Position numbers and translations under genes: made by a program. This document shows positions 24,470 through 33,326 of a DNA stretch of 64,000 bases, one piece after another. The notes below the pieces were generated by a model that was not told where the DNA came from, did not search any database, and saw only the letters and a program-made list of their open reading frames with translations. The DNA lies in assembly GCA_027068075.1 (NCBI GenBank), contig JAMOUJ010000005.1, positions 1 to 64,000 of the forward strand. The letters are read 5' to 3'. Within the stretch, counting starts at the first letter, position 1. Every line of letters begins with the position of its first letter. The DNA is from Candidatus Aminicenantota bacterium (GTDB lineage Bacteria; Acidobacteriota; Aminicenantia; S016-38).

Positions 24470-25820
24470 GTTCGTTCTCCTTTTCTATTCCCAAAATTTT
24501 CATCTTCCTGTGAAGATTGGATCGGTCAATGCCCAGGGCCTCGGCGGTCTTGGTTATGTTCCAATCGTGTTCCCGAAGTTTTCGGATTATAAACTCCCTT
24601 TCAAAGGACCTCGTGGCCTCCTGAAGGGAAGAAAGGCCGAAAAGCCTTCCCTCCATTCCCTCCCGGGGAAGTTGGAGGTCTCCCGGCATAAGAACACTTC
24701 CCTGCCTTTTCATTATCACGGCTCTCTCAACCGTGTTCTTGAGTTCCCTCACATTTCCAGGCCAGGGATAGGAGAGGAGGAGTTTCTCTGCGGAGGGGGA
24801 AAACTTAAGGTCCACCTTATTGTACTTCCTGGAGAATATTCCCAGGTAGTAGCGGGCTATGGGGATAATATCCTCGGGTCTTTCCCTGAGGGCCGGAATG
24901 TGTATGGGCAGAACATTTATTCTGTAAAAGAGGTCCCGGCGAAAATTTCCCCTCCTGACCTCCTCCTGAAGGTTCTTGTTGGTGGCGGCGATGAACCGGG
25001 TGTCTATTTCCACCACCTGGGTGGATCCCAGGGGCTCAAACCTCTGCTCCTCTATTACCCGCAGTATCTTCGCCTGGATCCTGAGGCTCATGTCCCCTAT
25101 CTCATCCATGAAAAGGGTTCCTCCGTCGGCCATCTGGAGTTTTCCTTTCTTGTTTTTCACGGCGTTGGTAAAGGCCCCCCTTACATACCCGAAAAGTTCG
25201 CTTTCCATGAGGTCCTCCGGGATGGCGGAGCAGTTCAGGGGAACGAACCGGCCCCGGGACCTGGGGCTTTTTTCGTGGATAAGCCGGGCCACCAGTTCCT
25301 TGCCGGTCCCTGTCTCTCCGGTGATGAGAACGGTTCCATCGGTGGGGGCCACCTCATCCACCAGGCGGAGGACCTCCTGGGTTGCCCGGCTCTCACCCAC
25401 GAACTCCACCCTCTCCCGGACGCTCAAAAGAACTTCGCGCTCCTCCCGGAGTTTTCTTTCGTTTAAAGCGTTCCTGGCCACCACTATTATTCTGTCCATG
25501 GTAAGAGGCTTTTCCAGAAAATCGTAGGCCCCCAATTTTATAGCCTCCACCGCATCGGGTATGGTCCCGTGGCCCGAGATCATAACCACATAGGGCCGGG
25601 GTTCCCTTTCCTTTACCTCCTTTAGCACCTCCAGACCATCCATGCCGGGCAACCGTATATCAAGGAACAGAAGTTCGTAAGCCCGCCTTTCCAGCATGGC
25701 CAAAGCCTCTTCCCCGGACTCCGCCAGATCCACATGGTAGCCTTCGTCTTCTAAAATTTCCTTCATAAGTTCCCTGATGGGCTCTTCGTCGTCCACCACT
25801 AAAATCCTTCCCCTTCTCAA
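24456..25820 (-). CDS. ntrX: NtrC/NtrX-family response regulator with AAA+ domain
   Basis: 454 residues: receiver domain with phosphoacceptor D54 and acidic pair D10/D11, AAA+ ATPase, and a C-terminal Fis-type helix-turn-helix (WNITKTAEALGIDRSNLHRK). Walker A GETGTGKE is at 168-175 and Walker B TLFMDE at 235-240. The sigma-54 contact loop, normally GAFTGA, reads GAFTNA (215-220). It overlaps its histidine kinase upstream by 4 bases; together they resemble the NtrY/NtrX pair. The altered loop makes classical sigma-54 activation uncertain; some NtrX-type regulators act on sigma-70 promoters instead. Confidence 0.9.
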   Translation of the reverse strand: MRRGRILVVDDEEPIRELMKEILEDEGYHVDLAESGEEALAMLERRAYELLFLDIRLPGMDGLEVLKEVKEREPRPYVVMISGHGTIPDAVEAIKLGAYDFLEKPLTMDRIIVVARNALNERKLREEREVLLSVRERVEFVGESRATQEVLRLVDEVAPTDGTVLITGETGTGKELVARLIHEKSPRSRGRFVPLNCSAIPEDLMESELFGYVRGAFTNAVKNKKGKLQMADGGTLFMDEIGDMSLRIQAKILRVIEEQRFEPLGSTQVVEIDTRFIAATNKNLQEEVRRGNFRRDLFYRINVLPIHIPALRERPEDIIPIARYYLGIFSRKYNKVDLKFSPSAEKLLLSYPWPGNVRELKNTVERAVIMKRQGSVLMPGDLQLPREGMEGRLFGLSSLQEATRSFEREFIIRKLREHDWNITKTAEALGIDRSNLHRKMKILGIEKENEHGES

Positions 25821-27904
25821 ATCGGCACCTCCAGTATAAATCTGGCTCCCCGGGGCTGGTTATCTTCCACATAAATTCTTCCGTTGTGCTCCCTTATTAT
25901 GTGCATGGCAATGGAAAGGCCCAGCCCGGAACCTTCCTTCTTTTTGGAAAAATAAGGGGTAAAGATCCTCTCCTTATCCTGGTCCGGAATACCAGGTCCC
26001 GTATCGGATATTATAACCCTCCACACCCCCTTCTCCAGGTCAGCCTCTGCCTCTATAGTAATTTCATCGCCCTCCTCCACCGCCTCCACCGCATTGTTGA
26101 GTATGTTTCTTATGGCCCTTTTAATTTGATCCGGGTCAAAATAAAGGGTGGAGGGAAAATCCCTTTCTATTTTCAGGGAAAAATTTATTTCAGGATAGGT
26201 GGCTCTGTAGGCTTCGTAAAGTTCCCTCAACAGTTTTTTCAACGAATAGGGAATTTTCCTCATCTGGGGCATCCTGGCCATCTGGGAGAAATCTTCCGCC
26301 AGGGCCTTAATGGTAACCGCCTCCGAAAGTATTCTCCCGGCCTCCCGGTCTATTTCCTCGGGGGTAAACTTCCCGGAAGCCAATTTTGCCTTTATCCTCT
26401 GGGCCGCCAGGGTGATGGGGGTGAGGGGATTCTTTATTTCGTGGGCAATTCTGCGGGCCACCTCCCTCCATACCTCCATTTTCTGGGTGGTAATCACCGG
26501 GGTTATATCCTCCAGAACCGCTATGTAAGCCTGAACCTCCCCATCCCTTTTGATGGGAACCAGGTTGAGGATCAGATGTTTCGGGCTTCCACCCCGGGTG
26601 AGAACCACCTCCCTGGCCTCCAGGGTTTCTCCCCGGGCCACCGCTTCCTTCAGAAGTTTTTTCAAACCCTCGTCCTCTACGGCCTCATCCAGGGGAAGGC
26701 CCACCTTTCCCTCCAGCCCCAGAAGGGAAACCGCCGAGGGATTGGCGGATATTATTTTTCCATCCCTGGAGATTTCTATGACTCCGGGGTTTATGGTATC
26801 AAGAAGAACCTCTATGTAGTTCTTCCTGGCTTCAATTTCCCGCCTCTGTTTTTTCAATTCCTCCACCATGCGGTTGAAGGCCTGAACCAGTAGCCCCATT
26901 TCGTCCTCTCCCCGGGCCTCCAGTTTCACGGAGAAATCCCCCCGGGAAAGTTTTTCGGTGGCCCCCAGGAGTTCTTCCACCGGCCTGGTTATGTTTTTGG
27001 CTATTTGGAGTCCCACCCAGGAGGCGGAAAAGAGAATGAGAAGGGAAAGCAGCAAAAGGAAAAGAATGTATGTGGTCTTCATGGGATTTCTCAGGAGTTT
27101 AACCTCCCGGTAGCGGGTAACCACGGATTTTAAAAGGGCCACCTTCTGGGAAATGCTCTGGGGGAAAAACTTTCCCACGGCCACCACGAATCTCCCCTGC
27201 CCCCGGGGAGCCACGCACCTGATGAGATCCCCCTTCTCCATGGTGTCCACCACGCACTGAGACTCCCCGATGAGGCCCTTTTTAACGGTGAGGGGAGGAA
27301 GGTCCCTGTAGTCGTGGAGGGGCAGGGACGGATTCAGCAAGGTGAAGACCTCCTCCTCTCCGGAATAAATACCCACCAGGTCTATGTTGTATTCAATCAT
27401 CCTGGACCTCACCCTGGAGAAAAGGGTTTTGAAGTCCTCGTCCCCCTGGATCTCCTTCCGGATAAGTTTGGCGTAGTGAAGCAGGTGGGGTTTCCATATT
27501 TCGTAGAAATCCCGGGATAATTCGTCTATGTCCTCCATTATGGTGTCCATGGGGGTTTTAAACCAACTTTCCACGGATCGGCCTATTATGTCGGAGGCGA
27601 AGAAAAAAATCATTATGGTGGGCACCAGGGTAAAGAGGAAAAAGAACATCACCAGTTTGGTTTTCAGTTTGGCCCCCAGGACCATCCTTCTTCTTTCCAG
27701 GTAAAGTTTGAAGAAGTTTCGCCCCAGGACGAAGGCCAGAACGAGGAAGAGAATGATGACTATGTTCCAGAGGAAAAAGAGAAGGAGGGTCTCAGAGGGC
27801 CCGGCGCTGGGGGAGATTTTGGATATGTAAACCTCTATGGCAAACAGAAGGGCAAAAACCCCCAGGATTATCCCTGCCGAGAGCAGAACCTTTCTCTTAA
27901 ACAC
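25817..27904 (-). CDS. ntrY: NtrY-like membrane histidine kinase
   Basis: 695 residues. Three N-terminal membrane helices (about 7-29, 39-64, 87-106), an extracytoplasmic sensor region of about 175 residues, a fourth helix (286-308), HAMP, PAS (about 370-480), HisKA with phosphoacceptor in RRIAHEIKNPLTP, and a HATPase domain with NAVEAVEEG, DTGPGIP and GSGLGLSIA. This order is that of NtrY. The start is GTG 27904; the sequence before it has no Shine-Dalgarno but does have TGTTATAAT ending 6 bases upstream, so a leaderless mRNA is likely. The signal sensed is unknown. Confidence 0.9.
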   Translation of the reverse strand: MFKRKVLLSAGIILGVFALLFAIEVYISKISPSAGPSETLLLFFLWNIVIILFLVLAFVLGRNFFKLYLERRRMVLGAKLKTKLVMFFFLFTLVPTIMIFFFASDIIGRSVESWFKTPMDTIMEDIDELSRDFYEIWKPHLLHYAKLIRKEIQGDEDFKTLFSRVRSRMIEYNIDLVGIYSGEEEVFTLLNPSLPLHDYRDLPPLTVKKGLIGESQCVVDTMEKGDLIRCVAPRGQGRFVVAVGKFFPQSISQKVALLKSVVTRYREVKLLRNPMKTTYILFLLLLSLLILFSASWVGLQIAKNITRPVEELLGATEKLSRGDFSVKLEARGEDEMGLLVQAFNRMVEELKKQRREIEARKNYIEVLLDTINPGVIEISRDGKIISANPSAVSLLGLEGKVGLPLDEAVEDEGLKKLLKEAVARGETLEAREVVLTRGGSPKHLILNLVPIKRDGEVQAYIAVLEDITPVITTQKMEVWREVARRIAHEIKNPLTPITLAAQRIKAKLASGKFTPEEIDREAGRILSEAVTIKALAEDFSQMARMPQMRKIPYSLKKLLRELYEAYRATYPEINFSLKIERDFPSTLYFDPDQIKRAIRNILNNAVEAVEEGDEITIEAEADLEKGVWRVIISDTGPGIPDQDKERIFTPYFSKKKEGSGLGLSIAMHIIREHNGRIYVEDNQPRGARFILEVPI

Positions 27905-27910
27905 GAGGAA

Positions 27911-27919
27911 ATTATAACA
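27911..27919 (-). promoter_or_regulatory. Extended -10 promoter of ntrYX (leaderless type)
   Basis: TGTTATAAT on the minus strand is a perfect extended -10 (TGn plus TATAAT). It ends 6 bases before the GTG start of the kinase. It lies in the 16-base gap after the holA stop. No -35 match is evident, which extended -10 promoters tolerate. Confidence 0.55.
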
Positions 27920-27920
27920 T

Positions 27921-28712
27921 TTAGCAACTGCCGAGGAGATTCAGAACAAAGAGGTGAATGGAATCCCAGGGGGAATAACCCATTTTCACCCTCCAGTCCA
28001 GGTCAAAAATCTCCCCGGAGAGGTCCTTCCGGCATATCCTCTTTATCATGTAATTGAGGCTGCCCACCACCAGTTGGGGGGCCTGCCCCCTCCTCTTGAG
28101 GTCCTCCAGCACCTCCCAGGCCCTGGGGTAATCCCGATTGGCCAGGGCCACCTCCAGTTCCCACACGGGATATTCCCTGAGGGGGGCCACCGTCTCTTCC
28201 ACATGGGAAAGAAGAATCCTCTCGTCAGGAAAATGCTTCAGTTTTTCCACCTCGGCCCACAGGGCCAGGGTATCCTCCCCCAGGGTTTTCACCAGGTAAA
28301 AGAGGGCATCGTCGGCTATTTCCTTCCCTGACCTGGCCAATTCCTCCCTCACCAGTGCCGCCCTTTCCCTTTCGTAAAGGGCCTTGTAATATTCCATCCT
28401 GCAAGGGAGTTCTTTAAGTAGCCGTTTAAGTTCGCTCTTTTCGGAATACTCGGAGGAGATGACGGCTCCTGTGCGGATCACCTCCTTTATCGTGTCCCTA
28501 TCCTCCTTCCTGACCTTCTCTTCCCTGCCCTGGAGTATCCTTATCCCCACCAGGGAGGATGAAAAAAGGGATGGATGTTTTACTTCCTCCAGGATGTCAG
28601 CCCAACTGGTCTCAAAGAGGTAAAAAACCCTTCCCCTGGCCAGGGCCTTGAATCTCTTCCAGCGCCCCAGCGAATCCGGTCCGTAAAGATAAGTGCTCTT
28701 AGAATCCCTCAA
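27921..28712 (-). CDS. holA: DNA polymerase III delta subunit (divergent, short)
   Basis: 263 residues, against about 340 for typical delta subunits; the N-terminal AAA+ region is reduced. Delta opens the sliding clamp within the clamp loader. Support comes from the C-terminal pattern (ALWAEVEKLKHF, PVWELEVALANRDYPRAWEVLEDL, PQLVVGSLNYMIKRICR) and from the conserved order leuS-lptE-holA shared with E. coli. The open frame starts with TTG at 28712, overlapping lptE by 14 bases with a weak ribosome binding site, so the exact start is uncertain. Confidence 0.8.
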   Translation of the reverse strand: MRDSKSTYLYGPDSLGRWKRFKALARGRVFYLFETSWADILEEVKHPSLFSSSLVGIRILQGREEKVRKEDRDTIKEVIRTGAVISSEYSEKSELKRLLKELPCRMEYYKALYERERAALVREELARSGKEIADDALFYLVKTLGEDTLALWAEVEKLKHFPDERILLSHVEETVAPLREYPVWELEVALANRDYPRAWEVLEDLKRRGQAPQLVVGSLNYMIKRICRKDLSGEIFDLDWRVKMGYSPWDSIHLFVLNLLGSC

Positions 28713-29208
28713 GGATGGTGCTCACCACTGACCTTGCAAACTCTCTGGCTATTCTATCTATGGCATCGCTCTGGAGGGAAAGAAAATTTACTCCCCGGGA
28801 ACCCTGGGCCTGGTATTCGTCCCGGAAGGTGTAGGAGGAACTCTGGAATATTACCCTGTCGGTTTTAAGGTCCCTGAGATAAAACCTGCCGGTTATGACT
28901 ATGGAAAACCTCCTCCCCTCACCGCCGGTGGTTATGCCCACGGGCACCATCCGGAAGGCCACTATGGTCCCCAGGAGTTCAGCATCCGCCGCCTCCTCCC
29001 GGTCCACCACCTTCTTTCCCCTTTTTATCATCTCCTCCCGGATGGCGGCGGTGAAAAAACTCTCCACCTCGGGGCGGGCCGTCATGTTCTTTATGGGTGG
29101 AATGTAAATCTTCTTTATGTAAGGGGGCAGAGTGGTCCCGGTCCCCGCCAGGTGATACCCGCATCCCACCAGGAGGGGGAGGAGTAGAACCAGAGCAGTT
29201 TTCTTCAT
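28699..29208 (-). CDS. lptE: LPS assembly lipoprotein LptE
   Basis: 169 residues. A lipoprotein signal with [20 protein letters not shown] puts the lipidated Cys at 16; the CGYHL start is typical of LptE. Residues 30-165 form the small alpha/beta fold that plugs LptD in the outer membrane. The gene overlaps leuS upstream by 4 bases and is followed by holA, as in E. coli. With LptB at 1493-2188 it shows an LPS-type outer membrane. Confidence 0.9.
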   Translation of the reverse strand: MKKTALVLLLPLLVGCGYHLAGTGTTLPPYIKKIYIPPIKNMTARPEVESFFTAAIREEMIKRGKKVVDREEAADAELLGTIVAFRMVPVGITTGGEGRRFSIVITGRFYLRDLKTDRVIFQSSSYTFRDEYQAQGSRGVNFLSLQSDAIDRIAREFARSVVSTILEGF

Positions 29209-31670
29209 TTCACCTGGATGCTGTAAATCTTTCCCGGCACATAAACTTCCTTGACCACTTCCTTTCCCTCAAGAAACTTCCTTACCCTTTCCGAGGAGTG
29301 GACTCTTTTTTTAACTTCTTCCCTGGGAAGATCCCTGGGAATTTTTATCTTATCCCTTACCTTCCCGTTTATCTGAACCACCACCGTGGCCTCTTCCTCT
29401 TCCATGAGCGCCGGGTCGTAGGAAGGCCAGGGAGCCCTGGTGATGAATCCCTCTCCCCCCACGGCCTCCCAAACTTCCTCCGCCAGGTGGGGGGTGAAGG
29501 GGGAGATGAGGTGGAGCATGGACAGGAGGGCCTCCCTTAACACTGCCTTCCCCCCGGGAGTTTTCCTGAGTTCTTCCTCCCTTTCGGTGAGGAAGTTGTA
29601 AAACTCCATCAGGGAGGCTATGGCCGTATTAAAATGCATTCTATCCTGGATTTCCTCGGTGACCTTTTTTATGGTCCTGTGGGTGGCCCGCCGGAGTTCG
29701 GGGTAATCCCCCGGGGAGAGCTCAAGGCTCTCCCGCATCACATCCAGGTTCCTCTGGAAGAGGGACCAGAGTTTTTTGACGAAGCGGTAGGCCCCCTCTA
29801 TGCCGGCATTGGACCACTCCAGGTCCCTCTCCGGCGGAGCGGCAAAGAGGATAAAGAGCCTAACGGCGTCGGCCCCGTATTTCTTTATCATTTCGTCGGG
29901 CTCCACCACATTTCCCAGGGACTTACTCATTTTCCTCCCGTCCTTAAGGACCATTCCCTGGGTGAGCAACCGGGGAAACGGCTCCGAAAACCCGATGAGG
30001 CCTATGTCCCTGATGAATTTGGTGAAGAACCTGGCGTATATCAGGTGGAGGATGGCGTGCTCCACCCCGCCTATGTATATTTCAGGGGGGGCCCAAAACT
30101 CGGCCTTTTCCCTCTCAAAGGGAGCCCTATCGTTGTGGGGATCTGCGTAGCGAAGGAAATACCATGAGGAGTCAAAAAAGGTGTCCATGGTGTCGGTTTC
30201 CCGATGGGCAGGCCCGCCGCACCGGGGGCAGGTGGTGTGGACGAAGGACGGGGAGGTCTTCAGGGGATTCCCCTCCCCGGTAAACTTCACATCCTTGGGA
30301 AGTTCCACCGGCAACTGGTCCTCCGGCACGGGAACTATCCCGCATTTTTCACAGTAAACCACCGGAATAGGGGTCCCCCAGTAGCGCTGACGGGAAATTC
30401 CCCAGTCCCTTATCCTGTAGGAAACGGCCTTGTTTCCGAACTGCTGGTCCTCGGCGAAGGCCACCATCCGCCTTATGGCCTCGTCGCTTTTCAGCCCGGT
30501 GTATCCGGAGGAATTTACCAGAACCCCCTTTTCTTCAAAGGCCTCCTGAAGGGGAAGTTCCAGTTTTCCATCCTCGGGCATGATAACCACCTTTATGGGG
30601 AGGTTGTATTTTTTTGCGAACTCAAAATCCCTCTGGTCGTGGGCAGGCACCGCCATTATGGCGCCGGTGCCGTATTCCATTAAGACATAATCCCCTATCC
30701 ATATGGGGATCCTTTCCCGGTTGAAGGGGTTTATGGCGTAGGCCCCGGTGAATATTCCCTCCTTCTCCGGCTCCTCATCCCTTTCCTTTTTGAGAACCCT
30801 CATCTGCCTTATCTTGCGATAGCACCACTCCAGGATTTCATCCCTCCGGGGATTGTCCTTCACCAGGTCCTCTATCAGGGGGTGCTCCGGGGAGAGAACC
30901 AGGTATGTGGCTCCGTAAATGGTATCCAGGCGGGTGGTGAAAATCCTTATTTTTTTGTCCAACCCCTCCACGGGAAAATCTATCTCCACCCCCTCTCCCC
31001 GACCTATCCAGTTCTTCTGCATGGTGAGGACCTTCTCAGGCCACTTTCCCTGGAGGACTTCGTGTCCCTCCAAGAGTTCCTGGGCGTAATCCCTTATCTT
31101 GAGAAACCACTGTTTGAGGCGGCGGGGCTCTACCGGGGTTCCGCACCTCCAGCACTTGCCGTCCTTAACCTGCTCGTTGGCCAGGACCGTCTTGCACCTG
31201 GGGCACCAGTTTACCCATTCCTCCTTTCTGTAGGCCAGACCCTTTTCCAGCATTTTCAAGAAAAACCACTGGTTCCACCGATAGTATTCCGGATCGCAGG
31301 TGGCCACCTCCCTGTCCCAGTCGTAACTTATCCCCAAACTCTTGAGTTGTTTTTTCATCCGCTCTATGTTTTCCCGGGTCCACTTTTCCGGTTCCACCCC
31401 GTGCTGGATGGCGGCGTTTTCCGCAGGAAGACCCAGGGCATCCCAGCCTATGGGATGGAGGACATTGTATCCCCTCTTCATGTAATAGCGGGCCACCACA
31501 TCCCCTATGGCGTAGTTCCGCACATGGCCCATGTGTAGTTTCCCCGAAGGATAGGGAAACATCTCCAGAACATAGTATTTTTTGCCCTTGAAGTCCTCGG
31601 CGCGAAAAACCTTCTTCTTATCCCACCGCTCCTGCCACTTCTTCTCTATCTCAGAAAAATTGAACTGCAT
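29205..31670 (-). CDS. leuS: Leucyl-tRNA synthetase
   Basis: 821 residues from ATG 31670, which has GGGAGG six bases upstream; a TTG two codons earlier is less likely. Class I motifs are [17 protein letters not shown] near 35-51 (HIGH region) and KMSKSLGN (KMSKS loop, near 577). The zinc-type Cys pairs (CPRC, CWRC) and the CP1 editing domain are present. The gene has its own promoter in the 59-base gap after nadK and leads into lptE and holA. Confidence 0.97.
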   Translation of the reverse strand: MQFNFSEIEKKWQERWDKKKVFRAEDFKGKKYYVLEMFPYPSGKLHMGHVRNYAIGDVVARYYMKRGYNVLHPIGWDALGLPAENAAIQHGVEPEKWTRENIERMKKQLKSLGISYDWDREVATCDPEYYRWNQWFFLKMLEKGLAYRKEEWVNWCPRCKTVLANEQVKDGKCWRCGTPVEPRRLKQWFLKIRDYAQELLEGHEVLQGKWPEKVLTMQKNWIGRGEGVEIDFPVEGLDKKIRIFTTRLDTIYGATYLVLSPEHPLIEDLVKDNPRRDEILEWCYRKIRQMRVLKKERDEEPEKEGIFTGAYAINPFNRERIPIWIGDYVLMEYGTGAIMAVPAHDQRDFEFAKKYNLPIKVVIMPEDGKLELPLQEAFEEKGVLVNSSGYTGLKSDEAIRRMVAFAEDQQFGNKAVSYRIRDWGISRQRYWGTPIPVVYCEKCGIVPVPEDQLPVELPKDVKFTGEGNPLKTSPSFVHTTCPRCGGPAHRETDTMDTFFDSSWYFLRYADPHNDRAPFEREKAEFWAPPEIYIGGVEHAILHLIYARFFTKFIRDIGLIGFSEPFPRLLTQGMVLKDGRKMSKSLGNVVEPDEMIKKYGADAVRLFILFAAPPERDLEWSNAGIEGAYRFVKKLWSLFQRNLDVMRESLELSPGDYPELRRATHRTIKKVTEEIQDRMHFNTAIASLMEFYNFLTEREEELRKTPGGKAVLREALLSMLHLISPFTPHLAEEVWEAVGGEGFITRAPWPSYDPALMEEEEATVVVQINGKVRDKIKIPRDLPREEVKKRVHSSERVRKFLEGKEVVKEVYVPGKIYSIQVK

Positions 31671-31697
31671 GGACAACCTCCCGGGAATTTAAATGAT

Positions 31698-31725
31698 ATT
31701 ATACCCCAAGGGGAAACCAAGTAAA
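31698..31725 (-). promoter_or_regulatory. Promoter of leuS-lptE-holA
   Basis: TTTACT (31725-31720) and a perfect TATAAT (31703-31698) with a 16-base spacer. It starts a leader of about 20 bases carrying the GGGAGG ribosome binding site of leuS. The spacer contains the inverted repeat CCCC-AA-GGGG (31705-31714). Confidence 0.65.
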
Positions 31726-31729
31726 GGCC

Positions 31730-32563
31730 TTAACTCCCCCAGCCCAATTTTTCCCTTAGCATCTGGTAATAACTCCTGCCGGAGGGCCTCACCAGCAGGA
31801 GTTTTTCCCGGGCTTCCCCTATGGAAACCCTGTCCCCTTCGTCCATGGCCCCTCCCCTCTGACCGTCCAGGGTAAGGTAAACCTCCTCTCCGCTTACCAG
31901 ACTCAGCCTCACCCGGGACGAGGAGGGTATAACGATGGGCCTCTGGGTCAGGGCGTGGGGACAGATGGGGGTTAGTATGATGGCGGAAACCTGGGGGTTT
32001 ATAATGGGTCCCCCGGCGGACAGATTGTACCCCGTGGAACCCGTGGGGGTTGAAACTATTATTCCGTCGGCCCTTATCTTTGAAATCTCCGTCCCGTCCA
32101 CGCAAACCCTTACCGAGATCATCCTGGCCAGGGCGCTTTTGTTTATCACGGCGTCGTTCAGGACCAGGTGGGAGGCCCCCTTGAACTCCACCTCCAGCAT
32201 CTGCCGCTGCTCCACCATAGCCCTTCCCTCTAAAAACTCCTCCAGGGCCTCCTCCAGTTCGTCCTTTTTTATTTCCGTCAGAAAGCCCAAAAACCCCAGG
32301 TTCACACCCAGAAGCGGGATTCCAGCCCGGGCAGAGGCCTCCGCCACCGAAAGCAAGGTCCCATCGCCCCCCAGCACCACCAGAAAATCCACATGGAAGG
32401 GCAATTCCCTCCTGGGGTATTTCCCTTCAAAGGCCCCCATCCTTCCCCGCAGGTCCCTTTCCAGGAGCACCTCCACCCCCTTTCCCTGAAGGAAGGAAAC
32501 TGCCCTGCGGAGATAAAAATCAAGGTCCTCGGCGTGACCCTTAGCGACTATCCCTGCCTTCAC
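31730..32563 (-). CDS. nadK: NAD kinase
   Basis: 277 residues; phosphorylates NAD to NADP. The diagnostic GGDGTLL is near 65-71 and TPTGSTGYNLSAGGPI near 171-186. The usual NE pair reads ND (VLNDAVI), a variant known in the family. GTG 32563 is the start, preceded by AAAGGAG, overlapping tlyA by 23 bases. NadB, nadC and nadD are also in the window. Confidence 0.96.
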   Translation of the reverse strand: MKAGIVAKGHAEDLDFYLRRAVSFLQGKGVEVLLERDLRGRMGAFEGKYPRRELPFHVDFLVVLGGDGTLLSVAEASARAGIPLLGVNLGFLGFLTEIKKDELEEALEEFLEGRAMVEQRQMLEVEFKGASHLVLNDAVINKSALARMISVRVCVDGTEISKIRADGIIVSTPTGSTGYNLSAGGPIINPQVSAIILTPICPHALTQRPIVIPSSSRVRLSLVSGEEVYLTLDGQRGGAMDEGDRVSIGEAREKLLLVRPSGRSYYQMLREKLGWGS

Positions 32564-33326
32564 GGAGTTTCTCCTTTAAGACTTTCTCCTCGTCTATTCC
32601 CGGAGGCCTTCTCCTGAAGAGAACGAAAACCTCCTGATTTCCCTCCTTTCCCGGTATGGGAAGGCTTATACCCTGGGGATAAAACCCCATTTCTCGGGCC
32701 CTTCTACAGAACTCCCGGACCACTTCAATTATAACATTGCGATCCCTTATAATCCCTCCCCTTCCCACCTTTCCTCTGCCGGCCTCAAATTGGGGTTTAA
32801 CCAGAACCAGAAGGGGCACATCCCCCAGGAATGCAGAAAGGGGTTCCAGAATCTTTAAGGCTGAGATGAAGGAAACATCCACGGTAACCAGGTCCGGAGG
32901 TTCCGGGATATCTTCCCGGGTCATATACCTGGCGTTCATCTTTACCGGCACTACTTCTTCCCTTTTCCTCAACTTCCAGTGGAGTTGTCTGGGGTCCACA
33001 TCTATGGCGTAAACCTTCCGGGCACCGTGCTCCAGGAGACAGTGGGTGAAGCCCCCGGTGGAGGCCCCTATGTCCCAGCAGAGGAACCCCCGGGGATTCA
33101 AATTAAACTCCTCCAGGGCCTTCTCCAGTTTGAGGCCTCCCCGACTCACATACCGGGGTCTGGCCTTCAAAATTAACCGGGTATCCTCATCTATCTTCTG
33201 GGATGGCTTCTCTATTCTGAAGTGGGGAGTGTAAACCTCTCCGGCGTTTATGAGGGCCCTGGCCTTCTCCCTGCTTTCCACCAGCCCCTTTTCCACCAGA
33301 AGGACATCAGCCCTTTTTTTTGCCAT
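32541..33326 (-). CDS. tlyA: TlyA family rRNA (cytidine-2'-O)-methyltransferase
   Basis: 261 residues from ATG 33326. The start MAKKRADVLLVEKGL opens an S4 RNA-binding domain; the open frame extends 14 codons further upstream but that part lies inside dxs. The FtsJ-like methyltransferase domain follows with DIGASTGGFTHCLL (SAM site), VDVSFIS and LVKPQFEAG. The family methylates 16S C1409 and/or 23S C1920 (TlyA type I or II). GAGGA precedes the start. It overlaps dxs by 20 bases. Confidence 0.93.
   Translation of the reverse strand: MAKKRADVLLVEKGLVESREKARALINAGEVYTPHFRIEKPSQKIDEDTRLILKARPRYVSRGGLKLEKALEEFNLNPRGFLCWDIGASTGGFTHCLLEHGARKVYAIDVDPRQLHWKLRKREEVVPVKMNARYMTREDIPEPPDLVTVDVSFISALKILEPLSAFLGDVPLLVLVKPQFEAGRGKVGRGGIIRDRNVIIEVVREFCRRAREMGFYPQGISLPIPGKEGNQEVFVLFRRRPPGIDEEKVLKEKLREGRDSR

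Noticed and set aside
31705-31714. CCCC-AA-GGGG inverted repeat as a terminator of nadK
   Set aside because: Loop of two bases and no T-tract on the minus strand; it lies in the spacer of the leuS promoter.
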